Below, one piece after another: positions 44,566 to 56,640 of a stretch of DNA of 64,000 bases. The notes under the pieces were generated by a model that worked only from the letters and a program-made list of their open reading frames with translations, did not search any database and was not told the origin of the DNA. The stretch is from Epiperipatus broadwayi (Eukaryota > Onychophora > Udeonychophora > Euonychophora > Peripatidae), in NCBI GenBank assembly GCA_028023455.1, contig JAQFVV010000027.1:5079845-5143844 (forward strand). The letters are read 5' to 3'. How positions within the stretch are numbered: the first letter of the stretch is position 1; every line of letters begins with the position of its first letter. Both the position numbers and the translations under genes were made by a program.

Positions 44566-47500
44566 TTAGTGTATATAATCCAACATTAGATTCGGAGAAA
44601 AGAAATAAACTTATATTGCTTTCTGGACAGAATTATTGCTTTAATACCTTTAATGGATGGAATTTTCCTTTTTCAAGTCTTTAATTGACACACTTGTATC
44701 AATAGCAGATATTGGTCATACGTTGTTAGAAATAATGTAACTTTAAATATCCTGCCATCATTGAATGCTAGTTCCTTACATAAATTGATTATCATAAACA
44801 TTTTGCTTTGGATGGCAAATCATTATTTAAAAAACACAACCATTAATCTATGATCAAAACATTTGAATTTAATAGATCATAAGTAGGAGTCATAATACAT
44901 AAGAAAGTCATATTGGGCGAATTCCTATAAACATATAATTTTTGGCAGATAATAGATAGATTAGTATGCTCTAGAATTAAAATTATAATTTTATTTAAAA
45001 AATAGGTCTTATTGCAATTATATACTCAAAAGAATAGCTGTTTCATCTTTAGAAGAATCTATTAAATGTAATAAATTTTAACAGCAATTAAACACTAATA
45101 CGGTATTGTTGTTACATTGGACTTACATTGCAGTCATAATACTAAAAAGTGGGAACTTTTAAAGATTGTGTTATGGGTTAGTAAATCTATTCATGGCTTC
45201 ATAAAAAAGAAAAACCATTATTGGTTGTCAATGTTCCTATGATTAGTGAATTGTGTAAAAAAAATATGTGGCATTTTCCACTTTCCAGAATAATAAATGA
45301 AATGTTGAACTCCACAGTGGATAAACAGATCTAAATGTAGAAGTCCATGGAATGGCATAAAAGATTAAAAATGATTGATAGATTAAAACTAAAAAAGACG
45401 CAGTCTATTCACTGATCTTGGTCACTCTAGATATTTCCTGATGCCTTAAAAACAACATATAGTCCTGAGAAATGGTTTCTTAATCCTATTATATCCAGGA
45501 AGAACACTCTCTTATATGGTTGTAATGATATTTTGAACAGTGTTTTAATCATCTTTTGAACAATCATGGAAAAATGAAATACTAACTTCTAATAATATAT
45601 CAAATTTGCGATTCATTTAGATTTGAACAAATATCCTCTTTAATGAGAGTTAAAATAGTTCTTAGCAACCTTAAAAATAGAAAGGTTTTAGATAGTGAAG
45701 AAATACCTGCATACGTTTTAAAATGTGGTGACATGTTATCTTCAAATATATGAGCTTTTTGAAGAGTATAAAACTCATAAACTACTCAGTTGATCTGAGG
45801 GACATTTTTATCGTTCTAATTTTTAACAATAATAAAAAAAGATATATTTGCTATAGTTATTACAAGCTATTCTTATTATACCCTACAGTGAAAATACATT
45901 CAAGAATTTTCTTAAACAGATGCCTTCCAATTACAGATAATTAAGAACTGAAAAATCAATGCTTTTTAGAGAAGGGAGAATCATTTGTGGATTTGAATCA
46001 TGCCATGTATTGAAAATGAAAGCACTCTGAATACCAGCAAACAAAACAATAAATAATAATAATAGTGAATAGTTATTGCTACACATGCAACACAAGATAT
46101 ATATATAGTTAACATTTCATTCCCTTCTCATGATGAGTTATTAAACATAACACAATATATCTATATATGTATAGTTCACTTTGGTTCTCTTCCTCCAATG
46201 CTCTTCAAGACTGGCTGCATTCAAGACAGTTTCCTCTGGCCTTGGTTTTCCAAACACTTTTACCCAATTCAATTCAGCTGCATGCAAACACATTGGCTTC
46301 ATCATAGAGCACTGCAACCATCACTTGAAGCTTCTTTCAGATTCCATCTCTCTGCAACAATCCACTTGGTAAGCATACTGGAAATGATCACTTCACAACT
46401 GGCTGCTTTCTAGATGGTTTCCTCTGCCTTGGTTTCCCAAACTCTTTGGTCCTAATCAGTGACAGCTCATGAACCCATTTTCACTCTAGAGTGCAACTCA
46501 CTTAAGCTATTGTCACTTAAATCTCTCCACAACTGTTCACTTAAATCTACCTGGAAATAGCACTCACATAACTCTAGAAAATGAACAGTGCACTTTGTTG
46601 CTTAAACTATTTATAGCCTCCTCAGTTGACCTCCAACAATCCAAGGTTCATCCTTGATGTTATCAGACTTTAATTCCTCTTTGTGTTTTTAATTATGCAT
46701 ACAATTAATTAGTATTGTATCAAGAAATATTTGTAATTAGCAAATATTTCTTGGCATTTATCAAACGCAATGGTCCTATCACAAAGACGTAAATTTAATC
46801 ACTAATTAAATATAATACTTATCATTTTGTGATCTAAAATATATTTGTCTCATATATTTTCTACTTTTTCTGTAGTGCACAAACCTATACTTGGATGTCG
46901 ATGTAAATATTTTTAAAAAATACGACAAATGGAGGAAAGATAATGGTTCCTGTATTGCTCTTATTGATTTGGTCAAGGCATTTAAATCCATTTATTGGTT
47001 AGGTGAATGGCATTATTTAAACTTAGTTGGTTATCTTTTGAAGCTTACTCATATAATACTGCTTATATTTATTATTTTTGAGTTACAGATGAGCTAACTT
47101 TTAAAACATTGCTATGTGTGTCATTCAGGTTATCACTTGTAACCTTTATTTCATTTCCCAAAGAAAGACAATAATATTTCATTTCCCAAAGAAAGACAAT
47201 ATAATATTCTCTGGTCAGAATCTCACATCATTCATTTTATCATTAGAAGATTCAGGAACAGAAGTAAAGTGAAGCATATTTTGGATTAATAGGCAAAATC
47301 CTATGGCATACCACTGAAACATTTAATTCACTTTCTAGTTAGTTTTCAATCCTTTCTGCTGAAGTCATTGAAGAAAATTAGTCATGATTGTTTTTTTTAA
47401 ATGGCCTTTGTTTTTAGAGTGTGATTAGAATTAATACCAAACCACTGACTTTTCGTTTTTTCTTAATATAATTTTTTTTCTCATTTATATAAAATACTGT
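44566..47500 (+). mobile_element. Endonuclease-RT LINE relic, copy d (with nested insertion)
   Basis: It begins at the GTGTATATAATCCAACATTAG segment. An endonuclease-like region lies at 44670-44780. RT motif A is best preserved in the frame 46891-47097: SCIALIDLVKAFKSIYW (around residues 21-37), where the A-motif Asp and the K-A-F are kept. An unrelated insertion of about 0.85 kb (46030-46900) splits the copy just before motif A. A 26 bp duplication, TTTCATTTCCCAAAGAAAGA, lies at 47151 and 47177. Not functional. Confidence 0.65.
46030..46900. mobile_element. Unidentified 0.85 kb insertion in the LINE relic
   Basis: The related copies read directly from CATGGCAAATACAGG to AATGGTTCC, whereas here they are separated by unrelated, GC-richer sequence. 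It contains two diverged tandem copies of CTTCAAGACTGGCTGCATTC (46203 and 46391). It also has a perfect hairpin with 13 bp arms, CAAGAAATATTTG (46721-46733 and 46741-46753). No coding frame and no clear terminal repeats. Its class is unknown, and the exact ends are uncertain by a few tens of bases. Confidence 0.45.
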
Positions 47501-48175
47501 AATAAAATCTTCACAATTCAAATTTCCCAAATTATTCAATTCTTTATTAAAATGATTTTAACCAATTATACTATTTTCAAAAGGAAGAGTAGGATTCGAT
47601 TAACCTTTGGTTTGTACTAGGCCTTTTATTAATAAAACTTTCTTACTTTTATTTTATAAAAATACATCCTTATAGGAAGGCTGAACGATCTAATTATAGA
47701 GCTATTATTGGGTTTATGATTATTTTGATTGTGAATTATCTTTTTGGCTACTTTATTGTTTCTCCTTTTAGATAAAATACAATCATTAGTCAAAGTAATT
47801 TCACCATAATCAGGAGTGAAATCAGAATTCTTGATTTTTGTTTTATCAAAATATTGAGAAAAAAATGATTTCAAATAATATTTTGTTTCAATTTGTATTA
47901 AAGAGTTATTACTGTTATTTAATTTAGTTAATATTACTATTAAAATAATCCTATGTCTTTAGAAATGAATTTTGCATTGACTGTGCAGACAAGTGTATTA
48001 ATCATAAACACACCCACGTAAAAACCAACCTAACCATTTGTTCTTTATTTAATATTTTATAATGCAGTCTTTTAACTTTTGCAGCAAACTTTTCATTCTG
48101 AATAACTTCAACACCATATCATATTATAGCTCTCCAATGTAATTTTTATTTCAACCACATCTTCCTATGAAAGCA
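47501..48175. repeat. Block X, copy d
   Basis: It is collinear with 25493-26290 but lacks the 280 bp TIR element. The minus-strand open frame 47629-47874 (81 codons, FFSQYFDKTKIKNSDF near its start) may be a remnant of the minus-strand LINE. No domain was recognised. Confidence 0.5.
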
Positions 48176-48838
48176 ATCAAATCAAGATTGCGATTTTGGT
48201 TCCAAAGTAACCTTTATTGTAAAAGATTACAAAAAACATACTATTTGGGTCTACATACCTGATGACATTTCCAAAACTTTCAATGTTACAAAAGGATAAA
48301 ACAATTATTAATTTATATCCATAAAATGTTTGCTTCAAACTTTTTAATGTGTATCTGTACATGGGTCTACATGGCACAACAACCGAAAAGTTATCTGTCA
48401 CCCAATGATCCCACTCCTGGAGCCCTGAAGCAAAGACCCAAATGCTTCAGCTGAATAGTTGGACAAGTCCCGCATTGCACCAACCACCACACCAGGCAAC
48501 GAAGTCCAAGGCTCAAGTCCATTAAACAATACACTCTCAACCCGCAGTGGAGCCATGTCAAGACCATTCTAGGTAACTGTCTCCCAATTAACAGTCCAAA
48601 TGTGCAGAGATCACATTCGGTCTACCTGCCCAAAATTGGAAAGCCAACTAGGGAAAAACTAACAAGTAATGAGCACAGATCCACACTGCTCAAAACCAAC
48701 CTATCAAAAGGGTGCAGCAGCCAACAGAGCAGAAACGGCACTGAGACTTTGACCAGGTACCCTCCCGGCAGGTTTTCCAGGTCACAGCAATAATTGTCAA
48801 CAGCCTGCACCAATAAACCAGGCTTTGACATACTCTGT
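48176..48838 (-). pseudogene. Candidate retrocopied transcript 3' end, GC-richer insert
   Basis: The insert breaks the repeat between CTTCCTATGAAAGCAATCAA and TCAAATGTAAAAGG and is distinctly richer in GC. On the minus strand it reads as a coding-like part (48840-48410) followed by an AT-rich 3' untranslated-like part ending with AATAAA (48217-48222) about 35 bases before the edge. Translation gives stop-rich frames; the longest (48622-48831, 69 codons) is not recognised. The flanks share TCAAAT (6 bp). There is no poly(A) tail. A processed pseudogene fragment or a transposon 3' end are both possible. Confidence 0.35.
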
Positions 48839-49318
48839 CAAATGTAAAAGGTTTCTCCCTCTCTAATGAAAACCATGCTCAAAATCATGATAAAATGCTT
48901 TTTGTATTTTTCATTGTTTCTCATTTTCACCAAGAAAGATATAATTTTACAACAATGAACTGTATTTACAGTATCAGATCTAGGATGTTAAAAAACATAT
49001 TGATGGGTTTTATAATCAGACCATCATGTTTTTGAAAATTTACAGGACATCTTCTAATGTTTTACATTGTGTCTGTCCAGATTTCACTTTCATATAATAA
49101 ATTAGATATACAGCTGAGTTAATTGCAGTAACTGTGTCATTACAACTAAATAACCTCTCTTTAATTTGCTACAAGCAGCACATTGAAGTCTGGGTTTAAT
49201 CCCAATGTCTAAGTATACTTTTCTACTTATAAAGCTACAAGAATATATTTAAATTAGCTCACCTTCTCAAGTTGATAACCATCCAAGCTGCAATGTCTGA
49301 CTATATATTGTAATGGGA
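48839..49318 (-). pseudogene. LINE RT C-terminal remnant on the minus strand, copy d, cut by composite insertion
   Basis: It matches 26400-26840 and 37480-37960 (TAGCTCACCTTCTCAAGTTGATAACCATCC). It ends at CTATATAT, where the 6.7 kb composite begins. The corresponding GIY-YIG block is not found beyond the composite, so it was lost. Confidence 0.55.
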
Positions 49319-52027
49319 TGGGGGTATTGAAGTGGTATGAACAAGGTTTGAACTGGGTGATGGCAAATCATCATCATTCCCAGTCCATTTAATGAAATAA
49401 TTTATAAAAAGTATATTTATGTATAAATATTTAAGGGAGCATGATGAGAGAATGAGATCTCAGAGAGATCATTGAGAGATCAGCCAGCTACTCCTCAGAG
49501 CAACCATAATAATTCTAAATTCAACCAGCATTATAAAGTAAATATCAGTATAAGTAAATACTCAAGAGAAATAAATAATCACTCATCATGAATGATCCAC
49601 AATATAATACATCAATACAGTAAATCAACAGACTGTCTTGTGGCTGGATTGAAAATGGGTCTTTTTCAGACCAGGCTAACTATTGAGCCTTTGCCAGCTT
49701 GGGAAATTATATAAACATAACTTGGATGCACCAGTTTAGTGCCCATCCATTAAAATTCATGATAATCAGAAATAGAACAATAATGCTGGGACATTTAAAG
49801 CATGCTGATCATCATCAATGCTCTGTTACTATTAATGTACTGGGCAACTATAAACTTAAATTTTTAATAAGACTAAAGTAAAATAAAAGATAGTGCATGG
49901 GCTTTAAAGAGTATCCTCTTTTGCGCCAACCAGGATGATGATTGATCATCTCTGGATGTCCAAAGCACTAAACACATCCCCATTTATCCGTGTCTGAATC
50001 TAGCTCAGGAACACAAGCTCTATTACTGTATGTGACCAAGAGATGATGGAATACAATTTTTAACAATTAAATATAAGTTTATTAATAACAATAAAAAAAA
50101 TAATGATTAAGGTCTTATAAGGGTTCTGATTTTGAAAAGTATTCAATAATAAAAGTCATTACACTCTAATCTACAATATTACTACAAAATTCACGTTATT
50201 TCATCAATTTACATTATTTCTTAATTAGTTTCTATAAACGCATATATATGTCCGTACACAGATGTGCGTTTTATAATATACAAGGAATACACTTCAATTA
50301 ACCTAAAATGATTATATAAAAAAAGATAATTATACTTTACATGTATATGCACACAGACAGGCGATTTAGGTATATACAATTAATATTCAATAAATGAATT
50401 GACATTTAATAAAAATAAAAAATATTAAAATTTTACATATATGAGTGTGCATGTATATACGCACACCGATTTTTATCTATTTCAACTTGTTATAATAATA
50501 TTATATTTTTTTATAATTAATTCACTTGGAAAACATATACATTTCACACATATACGTGCGTATAAACAAAATATATAATTCAAAATTTAATTTCAGTTCA
50601 TAAGTTCTTTTTTTTTTTATCAAACTAAATAAAGTCAACTTTTGTTTGACAGGTACTTATTGATTAATTATCAGCCTTTTTAGATCAATTTAAAAGATTT
50701 GCTTTTACGATTTTAATTCAAACAAAATTATGCTTGCATTTGTATATTCTTCTTTTAATATCATTTTCTAAAGGAATTACCAAAGCAATTTCTTCAAAAA
50801 TATATATCAAATCGTCTTTCTTTTAGACATTTGACTCAAGCAAATTATTTACTTGTTTGTTTTAATTTTTAAGTTAATTAATTTACAATTTTAAAAGTTG
50901 TTGTAAGGAATATTAACATAAAATAACTCACTGTATATACACGTGACGTGGTTATCTGTGGTTCCCTGCATGTATTGATAAACGGCAGCTTAAGTACACC
51001 AATTTCTTCAAGCTTTCTCTTGGTAAGCTTGGTTTTTGGTCCATCAGAAAATGTAATACAGGTTTGTTGTCATCTTCAGGTAAAATTATCCAAGTAATTA
51101 GTTGGCATACCATGAGCTTACTTTTGTAGTCCAAGCATTTGTCAAGCTGTCTTCTAGAACATACTTAAGCAGCTAGTTGATGCATTTGAAGTGCCCCTGG
51201 CTTCATGAATCAAAACTGCAGTAAACTATAAGGCAGCTACTGGACTGTCCTTAGATCTTCATAGGAGCTTTATATAACTCTGCTACCTATTTTGTCCTCC
51301 TTTTTTGGCTATTGATTTAGAAGTGACCCAGCTTCAAAACCAAAACTCCTGTAAAGGAAAATAGTAGCAGCTCCTGCCTTCAGCAACATTAGTTCATGGT
51401 AGCTTTTCTGCAAACTCTCTGCTACAGCCAACAACATACTGCTCTCTTCAAAATCATTATCCAAACTTTGCAGTTGGCCTAATTGGTCACTGCTTAAAAT
51501 ATTAAAAACTCTTCTGACCAACTCTTACAAAACTGCAAGCAGAACTGTTCTTTTCAAAAATCATTACTCAGACTGACTGATAATTTTTATCAGCTCTTTT
51601 TATAAAATTATCTGAGGTGTTATAACAACACCTTGATTAAAAACAGAATTTTATTTTTATCTCTCTAATCCCTTGGTATCTATATACATGTTTTTACTTA
51701 GACAATAAAAATTTACAAATTAATTAAAGATTTCAAAAATAGACATTTTTTTAAAATTATCATAAAAAAACAAGCTTATATTTAAATTTCAAAATCAGAA
51801 TTACAAATAATATTTATCAGACCTTTTAAAAGTTTAATTTATAAAACAATTTTTATTTTAAATCAGAGTTATTATTTAACCCTTTACATATAATTTTATT
51901 TTAGGAAATATAAAAAAAATATCTACAAAAATTTATTCTGTGTTTATTTCTACTTTTCCTTTATTTTACGTATATATTTATGTACACACACTATATTAGT
52001 GTATGCTATGTAAGCCAACTGGTTACA
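49319..52027 (+). mobile_element. 2.7 kb LTR-like repeat B
   Basis: It matches A (1-1694, inverted) along its first 1.6 kb. It begins TGTAATGGG and a plausible end is GGTTACA at 52027 (TG...CA, 2709 bp), close in size to D and C. The GC-richer part 49319-50060 precedes TTTATTAATAACAATAAA, then AT-rich sequence. The part 50940-51560 is less AT-rich and has minus-strand frames of 60-70 codons without recognised domains. The end at 52027 is inferred from the terminal motif only. Confidence 0.45.
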
Positions 52028-52938
52028 TTGCCCTGGTCTAAGAGAAAAGGAAAATAGAAATGAAACACCTATCTAACAATATTTTAATTACATGAATAAT
52101 CAAAACAAAGTTAATATCTAAAACTATGTACTAATCAGTTTTTTTAGAGATCTGACAGACATCTGACAGTTAACAGAATGAATAGCGATTTGCAATTTTA
52201 AGATAGATAAAGAATTCAACCATTGGACTGTAAGTACACAATGCACCATGAACACCAAGAGTGCTACCTCAAATGAGACACTATAAGCTACTGCAACCTT
52301 TATAAAGATACTGCAAAATCTTTGCAAAGCCCTCTTCCATGGAGGGACTGGAAAATACAAAACTATGCCCTGCTTCTTTTGAGTCTTATGGGCTGGGAAA
52401 TACAAGCTATGCCTTGCTCCTTTTCTTTGGAGACTTAGAGGCTGGAATCTTGGCAGGACTATGTTAACTGCCTTATCACAAACAATATGAAATATAAAAA
52501 ATAGGTTGGAGCAAATAGTGGAGATACACCACCCTCAGATTTGCATGAAAACATTGCATCCTCAAGCCAATGACAAAAATCTCCATCCATCATCAAAAAT
52601 GAAAATACAGCTAAACAAACTTCTACAATCAAACACCAAATCCAACCTTCAGAATCATTGATTTTCTATCTAACTCCAAACATGAACCTCTCCAAACATA
52701 CATGAAAATTACTATTTTATAATCATCATCAATACTCTTGTCACATATTTCACAGTAATTTTTAAAATTAATTCTGCATAAAATGCATATTTTTTTCTTT
52801 CTCAGACATGGTTTGGGAACAAGTTGATAATTTTGAAGTGATTACCAGTGTGTGATCATCATCAGCCTATGTTGGTCAGCCATCTATAATGATTGCCACA
52901 GTACATGATCATCATCGGCCATCAGTCAGGTAACCATT
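52028..52938. other. Unassigned segment between the two B-start copies
   Basis: It contains a 93-codon minus-strand frame (52124-52405) without recognised motifs, and GATCATCATC-type direct repeats near 52855 and 52907. Nothing in it identifies protease, RT or integrase. Confidence 0.4.
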
Positions 52939-52972
52939 TGTAACAGGATGGGGGTATCGAAGTGGTACCAAC
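52939..52972. repeat. Second copy of the LTR-B start motif
   Basis: TGTAACAGGATGGGGGTATC and the following GAAGTGGTACCAAC match 49319-49352 at nearly all of 34 positions, then the sequences diverge. It could be the start of a truncated second LTR or a conserved terminal or primer-binding feature. Confidence 0.6.
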
Positions 52973-53742
52973 TATTTATGCACTGATCTCTGGATTGATT
53001 AAACAGCTCAGCCCACTATATTTTATTTGTTGCAGCTTTCAGGGGCAGATAAGAAACCATTTGAATTAAGTCATGTTTTCAAATTAGTTAGCTTGGCCCC
53101 AAGCTATTCTCACACTTTCTTCGACATCATTCCAAAACTTAAAATATATTTTTAACAAAATGCCATTAGATCATAATTTGAAATAAAGGAAGGTTTATCA
53201 TTTTCTTTTTTTTAATTCTAGAAAATAGTAATTTTCTTGTACAGTCATAAATGAAACTTTTGCTGTATTTTTCTAAAAAATATACGATCAACTTTTTTTA
53301 CAATTGCTGTTTTTTTTAAGGTGGGGGGGGTAAAGTAGTTTCTTGAATACATGCACAAGTGAAACAAGCATGCTTGTTTCATTACCCCCCACCAAATTTT
53401 GGGATGAAATCACCCAGAAGTACGATTTTTATTCCACATAATATATGCATCATTTCTCATTACTGCATTGGTTTTAGATGTGCTGATGAAATAGGTAAGA
53501 TGAGCCAGAAAAGTGAATACATGAACTGTAGCCTCCAATGCCAGAATAAGTAGATGACCAAGCACAAACTACTAGTACACCCTGCCCCAAGATGTCATGA
53601 GAAAATACCTCATTTTTAAGCACTATCTCTCTTGTACCTAGAAGGATCATCCACAAAGAGTAGGAGCCAGAAAAAAAAAACAATTTGGCACTCAGCCAAC
53701 CCTGCTCAACTTCTGTGAGTATTAAGGGCTTACTCATTTGGT

Positions 53743-53790
53743 CACTCTCGGAGCTCAAATCCAGTTCTCACTCTCGGAGCTCAAATCCAG
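53743..53790. repeat. 26 bp tandem duplication
   Basis: CACTCTCGGAGCTCAAATCC occurs at 53743 and 53769, an exact short duplication within the unassigned part downstream (in gag orientation) of the gag pseudogene. Confidence 0.9.
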
Positions 53791-54081
53791 GTCTGGATAG
53801 TGCCGAGCATATACTTCGAAGCATCATAACACAATGCATCCAAGCAGCTCTGCTCAATCAACCACCCATCTTGACATGAAAAACACAAGTCCATGCATCA
53901 CTACATCACACTCACAAGCTTTTTCCATCAGCTATCTTTATTTTATTGTTCTGTATTGTAACTACAGCCTGGTTTGGGAGACTGATAATCATGATCAGTT
54001 TTCCAATAATAATTTTTCATGTCTGGAGGTGATGGACTCCTATATTCTTTTGTCTTTGGTCATTTTTCAGGCCAGACATCA

Positions 54082-55602
54082 TCATGGTTGCTTGCTTTTT
54101 TTATCCATACTCCTCTGCAGCTCATCACTACTGCGTGATTTTTTTATGATATGGGTCTGATATGGGCCTTGCATTTCACCTGTTGAATTTCTTCTTCTCT
54201 TCCATGTTGGTGCTTCATTTCTTTCATGATGATACCATGGTAGTGGGTCATAGCTGTTATATTTTCTGGGAGGCATTTTCCTTTTGTATCTGATGGCTCC
54301 TATTCTAGGCCCATCATCTCTTCTATAAGGAGGTTTGTTTTGTGGTTGCTTTGCTCCTCCTTCCTTGGCTGCTGATGCACCACAGCTATCATAGGCTGTT
54401 AATAGTTCAGCAACCTGCTCAATAGATCGATGATCAGTCCCTATCAGCATTCTTTCTATGTAACTTGGGAAGCTGTGCCATATCAATCTAATAATCTGGA
54501 GTTCAGATAGAGGGTCAGATGTCAAGGCTCTCAACCTGGCCACCTGTCTTCTAAAGAAGGATGTATAAGGCTCTCCAGGTGGACATTTCTTTTGGAACAC
54601 CTTATATTTAATCCCCTCCTGATAATCGGCACTCCAGTAACAGTTCATTAGTGCTCCTTTAAACTCATCAAATTTTGTAGGTTGGGTAAATAGCGAATCC
54701 CACCATTCTTGCACTGCACCTTGGAGATGACTACATGCTATTGCCAGTTTTGCTTCTTCTGTCAATACATTAATACTAAAGTATCTCTCCAAACTTTTTA
54801 CATATTCTATCAGTGCTTCATTACAGCTCCCTAAAAAAGTTCTAATTTTTAAAAATTGGTTTAAAATTCCAGACATCTGATTATTTGTAGGGACTTCATG
54901 ACTAACTTGGCAATTTTATTTTTGATTTTCTTTTGGGACTGTTTCTGCTTCTTTTTGTTTAGGCAATATATTGCTATTTTTTATTTCTATCTCTTTCATC
55001 TGGGTGGTCAATATATCCACCTTCTTCTGCATGGATTCTTGAATTCTTATTATTTTTGTATCCATGGCCTCACATATCTGGGTCATTTTAACTTTTTGCT
55101 CTATTAATGAGCCTTTAACTTCATCCATGACCTCTTCCTTTATTTTCACTATTTGATCATTTATCTGCTTAATTATTTGCTCAAACTTTTCATTCTGATT
55201 TTCTATTGCTTCTATGATTTGTTTTTCTATTCTTTGGTTTGCTTCTATTGCTTTCTTCTTATCTTCTTCTCTTTGTTCATCTCTTTTTTTGTCATCTTCT
55301 TCTCTTTGTTTGTTATCCTCTTCTCTTTGTTTATCTCTTTTTTGGTTATCTTTTTCTCATTGTTTGATATCATCTTCTCTTTGATTATCTGTTTTTTTAT
55401 CATCTTCCCTTTGTTCATCTCTTTTTTTGTTGTCTTCTTCTCATTGTTTATCTCTTTTCTTGTGGTCTGCTTTTATAATTTCCATTAACTGGGCTAACAT
55501 GGACGTCTCCCCTGTTTTCTCTGATTGCTTTTGCTCATCCACTTTGGCTTCTTGTTTATCTTCTTTCTCAGGAAGATCCTCTATGCTTTCTGTATTCATC
55601 AT
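54082..55602 (-). pseudogene. Retrotransposon gag-like gene with three in-frame stops
   Basis: The minus strand keeps one reading frame from ATG at 55602 to TGA at 54082 (506 codons), interrupted only by three stops: two TGA near 55450 and 55370 and one TAA near 54915. The C-terminal 264 codons are open. They contain a capsid-type domain with W-W near residue 58, FKGALMNCYW, and PYTSFFRRQVARLRALTS, the pattern of the retrotransposon gag family. A basic tail (RRDDGPR, KRKMPPRK, WKRRR) probably binds RNA; no CCHC knuckle is seen. The N-terminal part has about 10-residue K/R/D/E/Q repeats followed by a coiled-coil-like stretch. Both TGA stops replace AGA of the repeat. No pol follows. Confidence 0.7.
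55270..55490 (-). repeat. Charged tandem repeat (R-E-E-D-x-K-x-R-D-x-Q type) in the gag pseudogene
   Basis: About seven units of 21-36 bp encode variants of EEDNKKRDEQR. On the plus strand this appears as TCTTCTTCTCTTTGTTTATC-like pyrimidine-rich repeats. Units vary in length by whole codons, so the frame is kept throughout. They would form a highly charged helix in the protein. Confidence 0.75.
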
Positions 55603-55908
55603 TTTTTTGTTTTTGATCTGGTTATCATCAATATTTTATTCTACAGTTTATATGTATTTTTTTTATTTCAACTTTGATAAGCTTCTCTCTCCATCCACAC
55701 CATGATTTAACTCCATCTTCTTTGAAAAGCCTGTTTTATTCTCTATGCCATTCATTTTTGTGTTGTTTTTCTTTTAAACCTTTATTTTTCCACCCTTCTT
55801 GAATAAATCACATCACTGCATCATATGCACTGTTCATATCACAGAATCGTGATCTGCTTATGCCTATGGGTAGGCTAGCTAGATAAGGCCTCACAGTAGG
55901 GTGACAAA

Positions 55909-55995
55909 TGTAACCGGACCAACAACACACAACCTTATTATTACTTCAGTTGTATTTATTTCCTGATGAGGTTGTGTGTTGTTGGTCCGATTACA
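55909..55995. repeat. 27 bp inverted repeat with 33 bp loop
   Basis: The left arm 55909-55935 starts TGTAACCGGACCAACAACAC and the right arm 55969-55995 is its complement with one mismatch. The ends are TGTAA...TTACA and the right side abuts an (AT)n run. On the minus strand, TTACA at 55909 is followed by TTTGTCACCC, which resembles an LTR end plus a primer-binding-like site (TTTGGCGACC-type) with changes. It could be a vestigial LTR or a small foldback element. Confidence 0.75.
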
Positions 55996-56025
55996 ATATA
56001 TATATATATATATACACACACACAA
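55996..56025. repeat. AT/AC microsatellite
   Basis: An (AT)n run followed by (AC)n at the right edge of the composite. The corresponding position in other units is a short TATATAT run. Confidence 0.9.
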
Positions 56026-56640
56026 ATATACATAATGTCAAATAAAATTTAAATGTCCTCATTAAAATTAATGTATGCAAATATTTATTCATTGTGCAGA
56101 TGTATGCAGTTTATGCCTCTGCAAATATAAAACTACTGGAAATGGCCAGAGACAGAGGATGAGCAGATGTTTTGAGTATGTGTACAGTGCAATAAAAAGA
56201 GGATGAGAACAGAGTAGTACACTTAGGCTATAAAGATGATGATGTGCTTCTACAGTGAGAAGATATATAATTGTATTTTCAAAAGTGTTTAATGTAAAAA
56301 CAATGTTCAAATAAGTTCATTGTTAAATGAAGATTTATACTTATACGTTTACATAGAGTTAATAAAATGATTTAAGTTTATCCTCTGTGTTGAGCTTCCT
56401 TTTTAGTTTGAATATCGATGTATATTCAGTTGGTTATAATAAAATTATCTCTCAATATGGCACATTGGTACAGACAACACTTCCAAAGAACCTGATGAAG
56501 AATAGATAATAATGAGGAGTTAATATAGAGAAACAAATTTGCTCTGCAAAATATTGCTATTAATGACATTGATATCAGTAAAACAATGAGATGATAAATG
56601 TATGTTGGAAGAACAGCTATTGCTTTAATGTTGTTTACCA
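56026..56640 (+). mobile_element. Gypsy-like relic G6 (LTR and gag start only)
   Basis: The LTR-like part is 56050-56440 (TTATTCATTGTGCAGATGTATG, CTACTGGAAATGGCCAGAGA, TTTAGTTTGAATATCGATG). It is followed by the usual leader and the gag start near 56520 (AACAAATTTGCTCTGCAAAATA), where the ATG is lost. The gag ends after about 100 bp, where R2 begins. Confidence 0.6.

Larger units (their letters stand above)
49319..55995. mobile_element. 6.7 kb composite insertion with TGTAAT...ATTACA ends in an AT tract
   Basis: The left end is TGTAATGGGATGGGGG after CTATATAT. The right end is GGTCCGATTACA before ATATATAT, and the flanks belong to the repeating host unit. Contents are: long LTR-like sequence B (49319-52027), about 0.9 kb unassigned, a second short copy of the B start (52939-52972), an unassigned part, a minus-strand gag-like pseudogene, and an 87 bp hairpin. 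It may be one decayed LTR retrotransposon on the minus strand or several nested elements. The mismatch between the long B repeat and the 87 bp right end argues against a simple single element. Confidence 0.4.

Noticed and set aside
46181-46413. 63- and 71-codon ORFs in the 0.85 kb insertion
   Set aside because: Overlapping frames over a diverged tandem repeat, no motif.
52939-52972. Primer binding site using TGGTACCAAC
   Set aside because: It resembles the complement of a tRNA 3' end (CCA preceded by GTTGGTA), but its position relative to an LTR end is unclear and the same motif sits at the outer end of repeat B, which argues against a PBS.
54898-55107. 69-codon plus-strand hydrophobic ORF
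   Set aside because: Antisense to the coiled-coil-like part of the gag pseudogene.
55153-55488. 111-codon plus-strand ORF, almost all Phe/Ser/Leu/Ile
   Set aside because: Antisense shadow of the charged tandem repeat in the minus-strand gag pseudogene; the pyrimidine-rich repeat translates as an artificial membrane-like peptide.
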